DNA of 64,000 nt from Cyclobacterium marinum DSM 745 (lineage in GTDB: Bacteria > Bacteroidota > Bacteroidia > Cytophagales > Cyclobacteriaceae). Positions 27,710 through 35,917 of this stretch are shown here, piece after piece. The translations under genes were made by a program, and so were the position numbers. Positions within the stretch are counted from its first letter, which is position 1, and every line of letters starts with the position of its first letter. The notes beneath the pieces are model-generated. The model had not been told where the DNA came from. It saw only the letters and a list, made by a program, of their open reading frames with translations, and made no database searches. The stretch covers positions 1,922,001 to 1,986,000 of the forward strand of contig NC_015914.1 in NCBI RefSeq assembly GCF_000222485.1, in the 5' to 3' direction.

Positions 27710-28792
27710 TTAAAAAGCCTCTGCAAAATAGATATAGAAACCACGTGAATCAGATGTAAAGCTATAATCCAACCTTACATTGGTCCTGTCCTTTTTACTT
27801 ATGCGAACCCTAAGGCCTCCACCGGCAGCAAGGTGTATGTTTTTATATAATTTCTCCTTTAAAGATTGATAAACTCTTCCTGCGGAACCGAATACTACAA
27901 AGCCAAACCGCCCGATTACATGTTGCCTATATTCAGATTGAACAATGGCTGAATGATTGTCTCTAAACCTTCCTTGGTAGTATCCTCTATGAAGAAATGG
28001 TCCTCCCAAAGTTGGTAAAGTTCGAAAGGGCACATCACCAAAAGACAATTGAGTCAATAATTGATTGGCCCAGGTAATATGATCAGAAAGTGCCAGATAA
28101 TGCCTAATATCCATACTGAGTAAACCAAAATTAAGCGCAGAATGATTGCTTTTCCCTAAACCAATTAAAGGTGTAAATTCGATAAAACTCCCGGAAGAAG
28201 GGGATAAAATATGATCCCTTTTGTCCCACATCATGGAGGGTCCAAAGCCCACATAACTATAGCCCTCTCTTCCATTCCCCTCCATAACATCCGCAAAAAG
28301 AGGCTCCATCTCCGGAAATTTTGGTTCCAGCCATTGGCCTCGAAGCGCCAGGCCAATATAGGTGTCTTTTTTTAGCCTTTTATAACTTTTGCTCGTAAAT
28401 GTTAGGGCTTTGAATTCATAAAGTGCCCTAGAGGCCTCCTTGGTATTGTTTCCCAATCCATAATAATATTCAGGAAATTTCCTGTAATCAATGCTTCCTT
28501 TCAGGAAATACTGATCCCCGGAAGTATAAACCTGCCAAGGTAGTATTAGCAAATACTGCTTGTTTTGGGTGTAGGTGACAAACATCCGCAAATTGGACTT
28601 TCTTTGGCTTTTATTGGCATAAAAGCTATAGAAAGCAAAGCCCTCTGCCGCAATCCTTGTTTCAGGTGTGAAATATGCCAAAGGCAAAGCCTTAAATATT
28701 GTACTGTCTTGCTTCGATTGCCTCGACTCAGCCTTGGAAATCAAAGCCAACAATAGCATGGTGGCGATATAGCACTTCGAAATTAAAGACAT
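27710..28792 (-). CDS. BamA/TamA-like outer-membrane beta-barrel protein
   Basis: The 360-residue protein has a signal peptide (IATMLLLALISKAES) and a beta-barrel of the surface-antigen (Omp85) type. It has alternating aromatic strands, the L6-type motif GGPFLHRGYYQGRFRDN near residue 268, and a C-terminal Phe. No POTRA domains precede the barrel, so it is a short Omp85-like protein rather than a BamA or TamA orthologue. Its role could be export or insertion at the outer membrane. The ATP-grasp gene follows 4 bp later, suggesting a functional pair. Confidence 0.82.
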   Translation of the reverse strand: MSLISKCYIATMLLLALISKAESRQSKQDSTIFKALPLAYFTPETRIAAEGFAFYSFYANKSQRKSNLRMFVTYTQNKQYLLILPWQVYTSGDQYFLKGSIDYRKFPEYYYGLGNNTKEASRALYEFKALTFTSKSYKRLKKDTYIGLALRGQWLEPKFPEMEPLFADVMEGNGREGYSYVGFGPSMMWDKRDHILSPSSGSFIEFTPLIGLGKSNHSALNFGLLSMDIRHYLALSDHITWANQLLTQLSFGDVPFRTLPTLGGPFLHRGYYQGRFRDNHSAIVQSEYRQHVIGRFGFVVFGSAGRVYQSLKEKLYKNIHLAAGGGLRVRISKKDRTNVRLDYSFTSDSRGFYIYFAEAF

Positions 28793-28909
28793 TCTATTTA
28801 TTAAGCTTTTGGCTTTTCGAGGGATAAGCTATGGGTGACACTTACAGGTAATTAACAAGGAGAAGTGGGTGAAAGCAATAGAACCTGAGGCAAGCAACTA
28901 AACTGAAAA

Positions 28910-29449
28910 TTAATTTACAATAAGTAAGTCTAAGTAGACATCATCGGACATTACCCAACTACTTCCTCCCACTTTATAATCTCTTCGGTCGAGTTCCCCT
29001 TTGATATTAAATTCCTTTGAAGATCCTTTGTCAGCAATGGTGACGTTTAGGGTAATTGGGAGTGTTTTCCCTTTTATGGTCAAGTCTCCTAAAACCAAGA
29101 GTCCATCTTCTCCTGCTGCAGAAACCTTTGTGGATTGAAAGCTTATGATGGGGTATTTGGCTACATCAAAGTACTCTGCTTTTTTTAGGTGATTGTCTCG
29201 CTTATTGATGCCCGTGTCTATAGAATTTGTTTGTATTTCTGCCGAAAAGCTACTTTTCTCTGGTTGAGATTTATTGTAATTCACCGTGGTTTTAAACGAT
29301 TTAAAAGCGCCTTCTACATTAAGCCCAAGGTTTCGAATATTGAATTTGATGTAAGATTCTTCAAAATTATTTGGAGGGCCGTATACAGGAGCGACTACAT
29401 TAGGCGCAAATAAATAATAAAACAGGAAGATTAAGATTGAAGATTTCAT
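28910..29449 (-). CDS. YceI family periplasmic protein
   Basis: The 179-residue protein has a signal peptide (ILIFLFYYLFAPNVVA) and the YceI lipocalin-like barrel: IKFNIRNLGL near residue 34, DNHLKKAEYFDVAKYP near 82, and LTIKGKTLPITL. The family binds isoprenoid-type lipids such as polyprenyl chains in the periplasm. It follows an outer membrane protein by 26 bp and lies downstream of an ECF sigma/anti-sigma pair, so it may be part of an envelope stress regulon. Ligand and regulation are inferred. Confidence 0.9.
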   Translation of the reverse strand: MKSSILIFLFYYLFAPNVVAPVYGPPNNFEESYIKFNIRNLGLNVEGAFKSFKTTVNYNKSQPEKSSFSAEIQTNSIDTGINKRDNHLKKAEYFDVAKYPIISFQSTKVSAAGEDGLLVLGDLTIKGKTLPITLNVTIADKGSSKEFNIKGELDRRDYKVGGSSWVMSDDVYLDLLIVN

Positions 29450-29475
29450 GATATGTTTGTGTTTATTCTAAATCA

Positions 29476-30186
29476 TTAAAAAGGATTATAGGAAACAGCC
29501 AGGAAAAACAAGGTGGCTTTATTTCTGAACCTATCGTTTTCATTGGTCAGCACCTGATTGCTTGTATATTCTGAGAATGTCATGTCAAAACCTGCCCTAA
29601 GCCATGCTTTCTCAGTAACAGCATATGCCAGGTAAAATTCAGATTTCAATTGACCGATATCATTATCTCCTACCAAAAGCAAGTTAAAGGAAGTAGGTTT
29701 TGCATTTAGGTTTTCCGGGAACTGACCTGTGTTTTCTGAGCTGATAAAATTGGCACTTTGCTCCCCGCCAAAACCGAGACCTAAGGCATCGATATTAAAT
29801 CCGAGTTTAACTTTCGGGTGAAATTGATATTGAATATTTATCATTGCATTCAAAGCCATGGTATTGGCTTTCCCCATATACAAAGTATCAATGGTGGCAT
29901 CATCTCCTGTTAGATTTGCAGGAGCAGTGATATAGTTTATTTCTTTACCGTTTAGTCCCGAGAATCGAACACCATAACCTAACCTTAGTTTTTTAGAAGC
30001 GAAGAGCCCATAATTTTGGTTCCAAGACAAGGAATAACTTGTAAGGCTATTTTCTCCAACTCCAAAAGCGAAATCAAAATATTGATCTTTTTCAGGTATA
30101 CTTGTTTGCTGCGCTTTGGCACATGTGATTGCTAAAAAAAATGTAGCAATAAACAGATAAAATTTTAGTAAACGTAAATTTCCCAT
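29476..30186 (-). CDS. Predicted outer-membrane barrel protein, uncharacterised
   Basis: The 236-residue protein has a signal peptide (LYLFIATFFLAI-type stretch ending CAKAQ) and alternating beta strands through to a terminal Phe (AVSYNPF), the usual outer-membrane barrel ending. I do not recognise a named family. It is located between the flavoprotein and yceI genes, 26 bp before yceI, and probably shares their transcript. Confidence 0.7.
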   Translation of the reverse strand: MGNLRLLKFYLFIATFFLAITCAKAQQTSIPEKDQYFDFAFGVGENSLTSYSLSWNQNYGLFASKKLRLGYGVRFSGLNGKEINYITAPANLTGDDATIDTLYMGKANTMALNAMINIQYQFHPKVKLGFNIDALGLGFGGEQSANFISSENTGQFPENLNAKPTSFNLLLVGDNDIGQLKSEFYLAYAVTEKAWLRAGFDMTFSEYTSNQVLTNENDRFRNKATLFFLAVSYNPF

Positions 30187-30247
30187 GGTTACAGAAGTTT
30201 GGGGTGAATAATTATATTAATAACAGTGACACTAAGGCGAATTGAAC

Positions 30248-30991
30248 TTACCGGTACTCCGGATTTGGATGGTCTTTGTTAGATCTGTTGTCCCAAGCAT
30301 CTCTTTGATTACCATATGCAGGGATACCACTCTGTTTAAGCATTTGAGCCAGATGCATCAGATTCCAAGTCATAAAAGTGGTATTTCTATTGGTAAAGTC
30401 ATTTTCAGGCCCACCTGAATTTTTATCCAAATAAGAAGGCCCGGGGCCGGCTTCGCCTATCCACCCTGCATCCGCTTGCGGTGGAATGACATATCCTAAA
30501 TGCTGAAGACTGTATAAAATATTCATCGCACAATGTTTGATACCATCTTCATTACCTGTAATCAAACAACCACCAGCCTTCCCATAATAGGCATATTGAC
30601 CTTTATTATTCATTTTTCCGGAATAGCCATACAAACGTTCTATTACCAGAGAGGCAATGGAGAATTTTTCACCTAACCAAATAGGGCTCCCCAATATCAA
30701 AATATCTGCTTCCATTACCTTATCTTGAATTGCAGGCCAATCGTCCCTGTCCCAACCATGTTCCGTCATGTCAGGATAAACACCAAAAGCAATTTGGTGG
30801 TCCACTGGTCGAATGACTTCAGTTGCAACCCCATTCGCACGCATGATACCCTCACTCATACTGATTAATCCTGCAGTATGAGAGTTTTCAGGTGACTTTT
30901 TTAGGGTGCAGTTTAGAAAAACAGCTTTTAATGCTGAAAAATCAAATGGGTTATTGTCATTCAGCTCTTTTTGAAAAGTACTTAATTCCAT
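30248..30991 (-). CDS. Flavodoxin-like NADPH-dependent FMN reductase family protein
   Basis: From the Met at 30991 the product is 247 residues, with a flavodoxin fold. The FMN phosphate loop region is LNCTLKKSPENSHTA near 27, followed by ILGSPIWLGEKFS near 100 and GGCLITGNEDG near 138, where FMN is expected to sit. Such proteins reduce FMN, quinones or other acceptors in the cytoplasm. A Met 24 codons upstream (31063) is possible but adds residues not typical of the family. It is 134 bp downstream of the anti-sigma gene and may be in its operon. Confidence 0.84.
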   Translation of the reverse strand: MELSTFQKELNDNNPFDFSALKAVFLNCTLKKSPENSHTAGLISMSEGIMRANGVATEVIRPVDHQIAFGVYPDMTEHGWDRDDWPAIQDKVMEADILILGSPIWLGEKFSIASLVIERLYGYSGKMNNKGQYAYYGKAGGCLITGNEDGIKHCAMNILYSLQHLGYVIPPQADAGWIGEAGPGPSYLDKNSGGPENDFTNRNTTFMTWNLMHLAQMLKQSGIPAYGNQRDAWDNRSNKDHPNPEYR

Positions 30992-31125
30992 ATTAGGTCT
31001 ATTTTGCAGGTCATAAAATGTGCTGAGAAAAAGGAACCTACAATCCTTGTTTCTCATTAGCATTTCACTTTTATAACCGAATAGACGCCAACATGTTAGC
31101 TTCCTGACAAAAACTTTAAATTATT

Positions 31126-31392
31126 TTAGCGATTAATTTCTTTTAAAATTTCTGATTTAACTTCGGAAGGAAGTTCTTTAGACATGACACTCTCCTCGGT
31201 CCATTTTTTCAAGGCGATGTTAATGGTTTCACTCTGATGCTGGTAAGCATTGCAAACTTTACAAAGTCTCAAATGAATATTTAACCTGAACTTTTCCATA
31301 ATAGTCAGAGGAGACTCCATTTGTTTTTCTACCAAATAGGTCGCTTCCTTACATGAAAGCAGCATACGACTCATCAGTTTTTCCATAATCAT
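31126..31392 (-). CDS. Zinc-finger anti-sigma factor-like protein
   Basis: The 88-residue protein has the zinc-binding pattern SCKEA...HLRLCKVCNAY (HxxxCxxC) of ZAS-type anti-sigma factors. It lies 9 bp after the ECF sigma gene, the usual arrangement. It has no transmembrane helix, so it would be a soluble, redox- or metal-sensing anti-sigma. Binding of the sigma factor next door is inferred from position. Confidence 0.82.
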   Translation of the reverse strand: MIMEKLMSRMLLSCKEATYLVEKQMESPLTIMEKFRLNIHLRLCKVCNAYQHQSETINIALKKWTEESVMSKELPSEVKSEILKEINR

Positions 31393-31401
31393 GCTTTGGT
31401 G

Positions 31402-31986
31402 TTATTGTTTGGCAAACCAGTTGACTTCCAAACACTTCTTTAAAAGTAATTTGGCCCTGTGGATCACCTGCCAATAATTAGACGCAGTGATGTCCAAATC
31501 CTGACAAATTGCTACCGCTTCTTTTTCGAGCAGGAACTTGGATAAAATTGCCAGCCTCCATTTGGCCGGCAAGTCATTTATACAAATCTCCATCACTTCA
31601 TTAAAGGCCACATTATCCAACAAGTGCTCTTCCTCTGCCCAAGCCTCCTCAAGTCCATTTGCTTTCCAATTGCCTATGGAATTAAAAAATGAATCGGTAA
31701 ACTGACTGGTAGAATCCTCTTGTTTGGCTTCTTTAATGGATAATTTTCTGTAATGATCAATTATCTTGTTATTCAAGATTTTCAACAACCAAGTCTTAGG
31801 ACTACTTCTCCCTTCAAACTTTTCATAGTTTTTGAATGCAGCAAAATATACTTCCTGAACTAGGTCTTCTGCCGTTTCATTACAACTTGTTTTATGGTAA
31901 GCCCAACTAAATAGATAATCACCATACATGTGAACCCATTCACTGATGGTCTTCTTTTTGGATGGGTAATCTGCTTTTTCTTCCAT
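31402..31986 (-). CDS. ECF-type RNA polymerase sigma factor
   Basis: The 194-residue protein has the region 2 motif AEDLVQEVYFAAFKNYEKFEG near 38-58, with PKTWLLKILNNKIIDHYRK, and a C-terminal region 4 (LSKFLLEKEAVAICQDLDITASNYWQVIHRAKLLLKK). This is an ECF sigma factor that redirects RNA polymerase to a small regulon. The zinc-finger anti-sigma gene follows 9 bp downstream, so the pair likely controls its own operon and perhaps the flavoprotein, barrel and yceI genes. The promoter was not identified. Between 31987 and 32246 I found no further gene. Confidence 0.92.
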   Translation of the reverse strand: MEEKADYPSKKKTISEWVHMYGDYLFSWAYHKTSCNETAEDLVQEVYFAAFKNYEKFEGRSSPKTWLLKILNNKIIDHYRKLSIKEAKQEDSTSQFTDSFFNSIGNWKANGLEEAWAEEEHLLDNVAFNEVMEICINDLPAKWRLAILSKFLLEKEAVAICQDLDITASNYWQVIHRAKLLLKKCLEVNWFAKQ

Positions 31987-32246
31987 GGTGCCAATTATAG
32001 TCCGATAATTAGTTAAACGGTTTTGGAGACATCGCCACAGGAAATGTTAAAGCTTCTATTCAAAAAAGCCACCGTGGAACTTTCCCTCTTTTTCATTCCA
32101 ATTGATAATTCAGGTGATTGATAATAATTGTACAGGTAAACAATTTGATATGGAATTTGAGAATATGGCAAGTAAAACCGGTTAATGGGTTTAAAGCTCA
32201 TGTGTATTTAAAATCCATCAAATGAAATAATATATTTACAACGGAT

Positions 32247-32666
32247 TTAATTTTCGGGAACAAATCGCAGTAGTTCCTTGGCTCCATCCATCAATGTCAA
32301 ATTATCTTTGCTGACTTTAAAATCACTTACCTTAGATAACGCATTCAAAAATTCATTTTCCCCTGTACCCTGACATGCTTTCTTGGTCATCGCACCAGGA
32401 TCTAGGGAAAGGTTTTTTCCATCCAGGTTAAAATTTCCCGAAAAATTATTACACCCGGTAAAACCGCTCAACTTGCCACCGTCCATAAAACTTAGCATTG
32501 GCAAAGCATCAGCAAATTTTCCTACATCAAGGGCATTCCCCATCATTCCGGCAAGCTTCCATTTGTTTCCGGTAAGTAAACTAAGTGGATTCATTGAGTT
32601 GAGTGAGCTACATGAGGTAAAAGATAAGAGCAAGATTAGAACAATTAGGTGTCTGGACTTTTTCAT
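32247..32666 (-). CDS. META-domain lipoprotein
   Basis: The 139-residue protein has a lipoprotein signal (LIVLILLLSFTSC) and a META domain: KWKLAGMMG, then FMDGGKLSGFTGCNNFSGNF near 63-80 and MTKKACQG. The family includes HslJ, linked in E. coli to heat and novobiocin response, but the Bacteroidetes members are uncharacterised. It would lie at the periplasmic face of a membrane. Confidence 0.86.
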   Translation of the reverse strand: MKKSRHLIVLILLLSFTSCSSLNSMNPLSLLTGNKWKLAGMMGNALDVGKFADALPMLSFMDGGKLSGFTGCNNFSGNFNLDGKNLSLDPGAMTKKACQGTGENEFLNALSKVSDFKVSKDNLTLMDGAKELLRFVPEN

Positions 32667-33150
32667 AACGGTTTGTGTTTAAGTTACCCCAATAATTGCC
32701 AAGTCATAAACAGATTAATTTTCAACCACTTGAAGGTTTGTATATAAATCCTCGCCAATTATTATCAGGTTATTTTGTCAATTGATATTCAGGTATATTT
32801 TATTAGTGTGTATTTAATTAATGTAACTCAAGATTGTGCGGTTAGGTTTAAATTCAGCAGAATTTTCTAAACGAAGGTCAAACGTTCTTGTCTGTATATG
32901 GCTTATTACCCACCATTTTTACTAGATCCTAGCAATCATAAGGCCAAGAATTTTATAAAAATTGAGATCATGAAGCTTCATGTCTATATAATTCTTTTAG
33001 TAATTTAAAATATTTGTTGTAAACATTGTGGCAGAAATCAAAAAAATGAATCTTTGGCTAAAAAGATTTTTCTTAAATCTAAGGTAGTTGTAAGTAAAAT
33101 TCATTCCCACTTTCTTAATTTTAAAAGTAGAAAATCCAAAAAATATTTCA
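32667..33150. other. 484-bp divergent intergenic region without a visible gene
   Basis: The longest clean gap in the middle of the window separates the META lipoprotein and the SDR gene, which are transcribed apart. It is AT-rich, has no open frame longer than the shadow of a neighbour, and shows no hairpin or exact TAnnTTTG box that I can assign. Regulatory sequence for both genes is likely, but not resolved. Confidence 0.35.
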
Positions 33151-33909
33151 ATGACTAAATCTAGGTATAAAGACAGGGTTGCAGTAATAACCGGTGCTGC
33201 AGATGGCATAGGCAAAGCCATTGCCGAGAGGCTGGCTAAAGAAGGTGCAAGCATTGCGCTTTGGGACTTCAATCAAGACAAACTACTTGCCTTAGAAAAG
33301 GAATGGCAAGAGGCCGGCATGCCGGTAAAAGCAATTGTTGTTGATATTTCAAAAGAAGCAGCTGTACAAGATGCGTATCAAGCTACTGTCAATCACTTTG
33401 GTAAACTTGACATCCTGGTAAATTCCGCAGGAATAGTCGGCCCTACCCAAACAAAAATTACCGATTATGCAACTGAAGAATTCGACAAAATATATAATGT
33501 CAATTTGAAGGGCTCTTTTTTAACTGCCAAATATGCCTTAAAATATATGGAAAAGGCCCAATATGGTAGAATTCTCCTTATTGCTTCTATTGCAGGTAAA
33601 GAAGGAAACCCGAACATGGTGGGGTATTCTGCCACCAAAGCAGGCGTAATAGGTTTGGTAAAGGCCTTGGGGAAAGAGTATGCAACCTCCGGAATAACAG
33701 TCAATGGATTGGCCCCTGCGGTGATTCTAACCGCTATGAACAAAGATACTGATCCTGCACAATTGGAATATATGGCTTCAAAAATTCCTATGCAGCGCCT
33801 TGGTACTGTTGATGAAGCAGCTTCTATTGCTAGTTGGATACTTTCTGAGGAAGCCAGTTTTAATACCGGATTTGTGTTTGATTTATCCGGAGGAAGGGCT
33901 ACCTACTAG
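33151..33909 (+). CDS. Short-chain dehydrogenase/reductase
   Basis: The 252-residue classical SDR has the dinucleotide motif TGAADGIGKA near residues 14-23, NSAGIVG near 90, catalytic Ser in LIASIAGKEG near 143 and YSATKAG (Tyr and Lys) near 158-164. It is an NAD(P)-linked oxidoreductase. The substrate is not readable, though the sequence resembles sugar- or ketoacyl-type 3-oxoacyl reductase-like enzymes. It overlaps the convergent alpha/beta hydrolase gene by 4 bp at the 3' end. Confidence 0.93.
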   Translation: MTKSRYKDRVAVITGAADGIGKAIAERLAKEGASIALWDFNQDKLLALEKEWQEAGMPVKAIVVDISKEAAVQDAYQATVNHFGKLDILVNSAGIVGPTQTKITDYATEEFDKIYNVNLKGSFLTAKYALKYMEKAQYGRILLIASIAGKEGNPNMVGYSATKAGVIGLVKALGKEYATSGITVNGLAPAVILTAMNKDTDPAQLEYMASKIPMQRLGTVDEAASIASWILSEEASFNTGFVFDLSGGRATY

Positions 33910-34676
33910 GTTTTCAAGCTTTCCATAAAATCACAAATGGCAGCTTGGGCTTTTTCCTTTTGTTCAAACATTCCCATATGTCCGCAATCCGAAAGTTGAC
34001 AGAACTGATCGACAAATTTCTTGTGGGTCAGGCTGTCATCTAGGGTGACGGCAGTGTCCTCAACCCCGCAGATCATCAATTTTGGCTTGGGAAAGGCTGC
34101 AAATGTTTCTCTATTGTCATTTCTGTCTCGCATGGCTTTCAAATATTTTACTATGCTGTCCTTTGGAAGTTGGATAGCGTGGGCTATCAGTTGGTCAATA
34201 TCTTCCTTGCAGCGATCTCTGTTTTCCCTTTTAAACAATAAGGGCAATGAAGAGCTGATAAATTTGCTTACTCCATGCTTGTTTACAAATTCCTCCGTTT
34301 TTTCCCTGTTGACCTTTTTTTCTTCACTATCGGGGTAAGCCGTAGAATGAAACAATCCCAAACCTCTTAAGTTAAGATTAGGGAGTTTGGCCATCTCCAA
34401 GGCCAAATACCCACCAAGGGAGTGACCTATGAGGCTTGCATTTCCTATATTATTGGTTAGCATCCATAAGGCAATTTTTTTCCCTATATCTGAAATGGTA
34501 AAATCACTTTTATAAGCATCACTGCTTCCGAATCCCGGTAAATCAGGACACCAAACTTCACAGCTTGTCAATAGTGGTCCTACAAAATCTTCCCACATTT
34601 CCTTTGTTTCGCAAAAACCGGGAAGCAAAACAAGTGCTTGGCCTTTCCCTTTTTTCCAATAGGATATCTTAGGCAT
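33906..34676 (-). CDS. Alpha/beta hydrolase
   Basis: The 256-residue protein has no signal peptide. The alpha/beta hydrolase motifs are VLLPGFCETKEMW near residue 16, nucleophile Ser in IGHSLGGYLAL near 84, and Asp/His in the C-terminal third (GVEDTAV, CGHMGMFE). It resembles carboxylesterases or MenH-like enzymes, but the substrate is unknown. Its start overlaps the end of the GH5 gene by 8 bp, so the two are cotranscribed. It ends tail to tail with the SDR gene. Confidence 0.85.
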   Translation of the reverse strand: MPKISYWKKGKGQALVLLPGFCETKEMWEDFVGPLLTSCEVWCPDLPGFGSSDAYKSDFTISDIGKKIALWMLTNNIGNASLIGHSLGGYLALEMAKLPNLNLRGLGLFHSTAYPDSEEKKVNREKTEEFVNKHGVSKFISSSLPLLFKRENRDRCKEDIDQLIAHAIQLPKDSIVKYLKAMRDRNDNRETFAAFPKPKLMICGVEDTAVTLDDSLTHKKFVDQFCQLSDCGHMGMFEQKEKAQAAICDFMESLKT

Positions 34677-35823
34677 ATTTCATTAATAATTTTAGCAATT
34701 CCTTATCTAATTTCTCTCCATACCAATCTACATATTCAATATCTGTCCTTCCGGAGTTTAGCAATCCGAAGGAACCGGAAAACTCCCATAATCCGAAGCC
34801 TATTCCATTGTCATCCAATATGTCTAAAATATCTTCAAACCAGGATAAAAAGACTTTATGTGGAGTTTTATTGTAGCATCCTAACTCTCCACAGTGTACC
34901 CCCACTCCTTGCTTTAGCAAAGCAACCCAAGGCTCGTAATGTTTTTCCAAGTCTGATTTGCTATAATAGCGTTCATTGTGCGTGCCCGGCCAATTGGGCT
35001 CCGACAGGCTTTCAGGGTCCTTAAAAACCCAAGGGGCTTTGTGATGTGAAATATGCATGGGGAAGTAGCCACGGCAACTTTGGTTCAAATCTAAATCAGC
35101 AAATTCAGGTATTGCCATACCTCCACCCCCATTTCCATCTGCAATGACCAATCGGTTTTTATTGATCCCTTTTATTGTTTTCAGCGCAGCTTCTGCCACT
35201 TTCCTATATTCATTTACCGGAACTGGTCCCCCCGGAGAATGCTGATCATTCGTGTTAAGTCTTTTGTAGGGCTCATTGACCAAATCAAAACTTAACTTCT
35301 TGGAAGATATATTTTGGTACCGTTTGGCCCACATTTCCCAGTGGGCACAAAAGGCTTCCAAAGCTTCTTCGTCCTCCCAAAGATTATAGGGCTCTTCAAA
35401 ACCAGCATTGATACAAAATCCCGGGGCCCTATGTAAGTTTAAACTAACGTGCAAACCTTGTTGATGACAGTTGTGAACAATTTCATCCACCTCATCCAAT
35501 ATTTTACTATTGAACTGCAACACCTCATCTGGACGTATGGGCTTACTTCGATCAAAAGACAAATAACTTGGATAGGAAATAGGGATTCTGGCAAAATCAA
35601 ACCCCCAATCGGCCATGTATTGATAATAAGCAGTTTTTGTTTTCCGTCCTTTTTCCGGAACAGGATTAAAAAAATCCAGCAAATTAAAGCCCCGCCATTG
35701 AGGAAGTTTATTTTTCTTTGTGTCTAAGGGTTTTGTAAATGAGGGCCGGCTAAAAGTCAGCGCAACGGACGCAGCCGAAGCCTTCTTCAAAAATTCCCTT
35801 CTTGGGTTTATTATTTTGGACAT
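34669..35823 (-). CDS. Glycoside hydrolase family 5 (cellulase-type), Tat-exported
   Basis: The 384-residue protein starts with a twin-arginine signal (RREFLKKASAASVALTF). A GH5 TIM barrel follows: acid/base Glu in FDLVNEPYKRLN near 183 and nucleophile Glu in VHCGELGCYNK near 309. It would cleave a beta-linked glucan or mannan outside the cytoplasm. The Tat signal suggests folding before export. The alpha/beta hydrolase gene overlaps its 3' end by 8 bp, and dxs lies upstream on the same strand behind a terminator. The substrate is unknown. Confidence 0.87.
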   Translation of the reverse strand: MSKIINPRREFLKKASAASVALTFSRPSFTKPLDTKKNKLPQWRGFNLLDFFNPVPEKGRKTKTAYYQYMADWGFDFARIPISYPSYLSFDRSKPIRPDEVLQFNSKILDEVDEIVHNCHQQGLHVSLNLHRAPGFCINAGFEEPYNLWEDEEALEAFCAHWEMWAKRYQNISSKKLSFDLVNEPYKRLNTNDQHSPGGPVPVNEYRKVAEAALKTIKGINKNRLVIADGNGGGGMAIPEFADLDLNQSCRGYFPMHISHHKAPWVFKDPESLSEPNWPGTHNERYYSKSDLEKHYEPWVALLKQGVGVHCGELGCYNKTPHKVFLSWFEDILDILDDNGIGFGLWEFSGSFGLLNSGRTDIEYVDWYGEKLDKELLKLLMKYA

Positions 35824-35862
35824 AAAAGAAGCGGATTAAATTACTTGTACATTGGTCCAATT

Positions 35863-35898
35863 TAAAAAAAAATGAGGAAACCGGTGGGATTTCCTCAT
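35863..35898 (-). terminator. Intrinsic terminator after dxs
   Basis: A perfect 9-bp stem (35872-35880 against 35890-35898, loop of 9 nt) on the minus strand is followed by a run of eight Ts (plus-strand As just before 35872). It begins 19 bp beyond the dxs stop codon and separates it from the GH5 gene. Confidence 0.8.
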
Positions 35899-35917
35899 CA
35901 ATAATAAGACGCTTCTT

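Noticed and set aside
32013..32201. 62-residue minus-strand frame between the sigma factor and META lipoprotein genes
   Set aside because: Composition is not protein-like for this genome, and there is no recognised domain or start signal.
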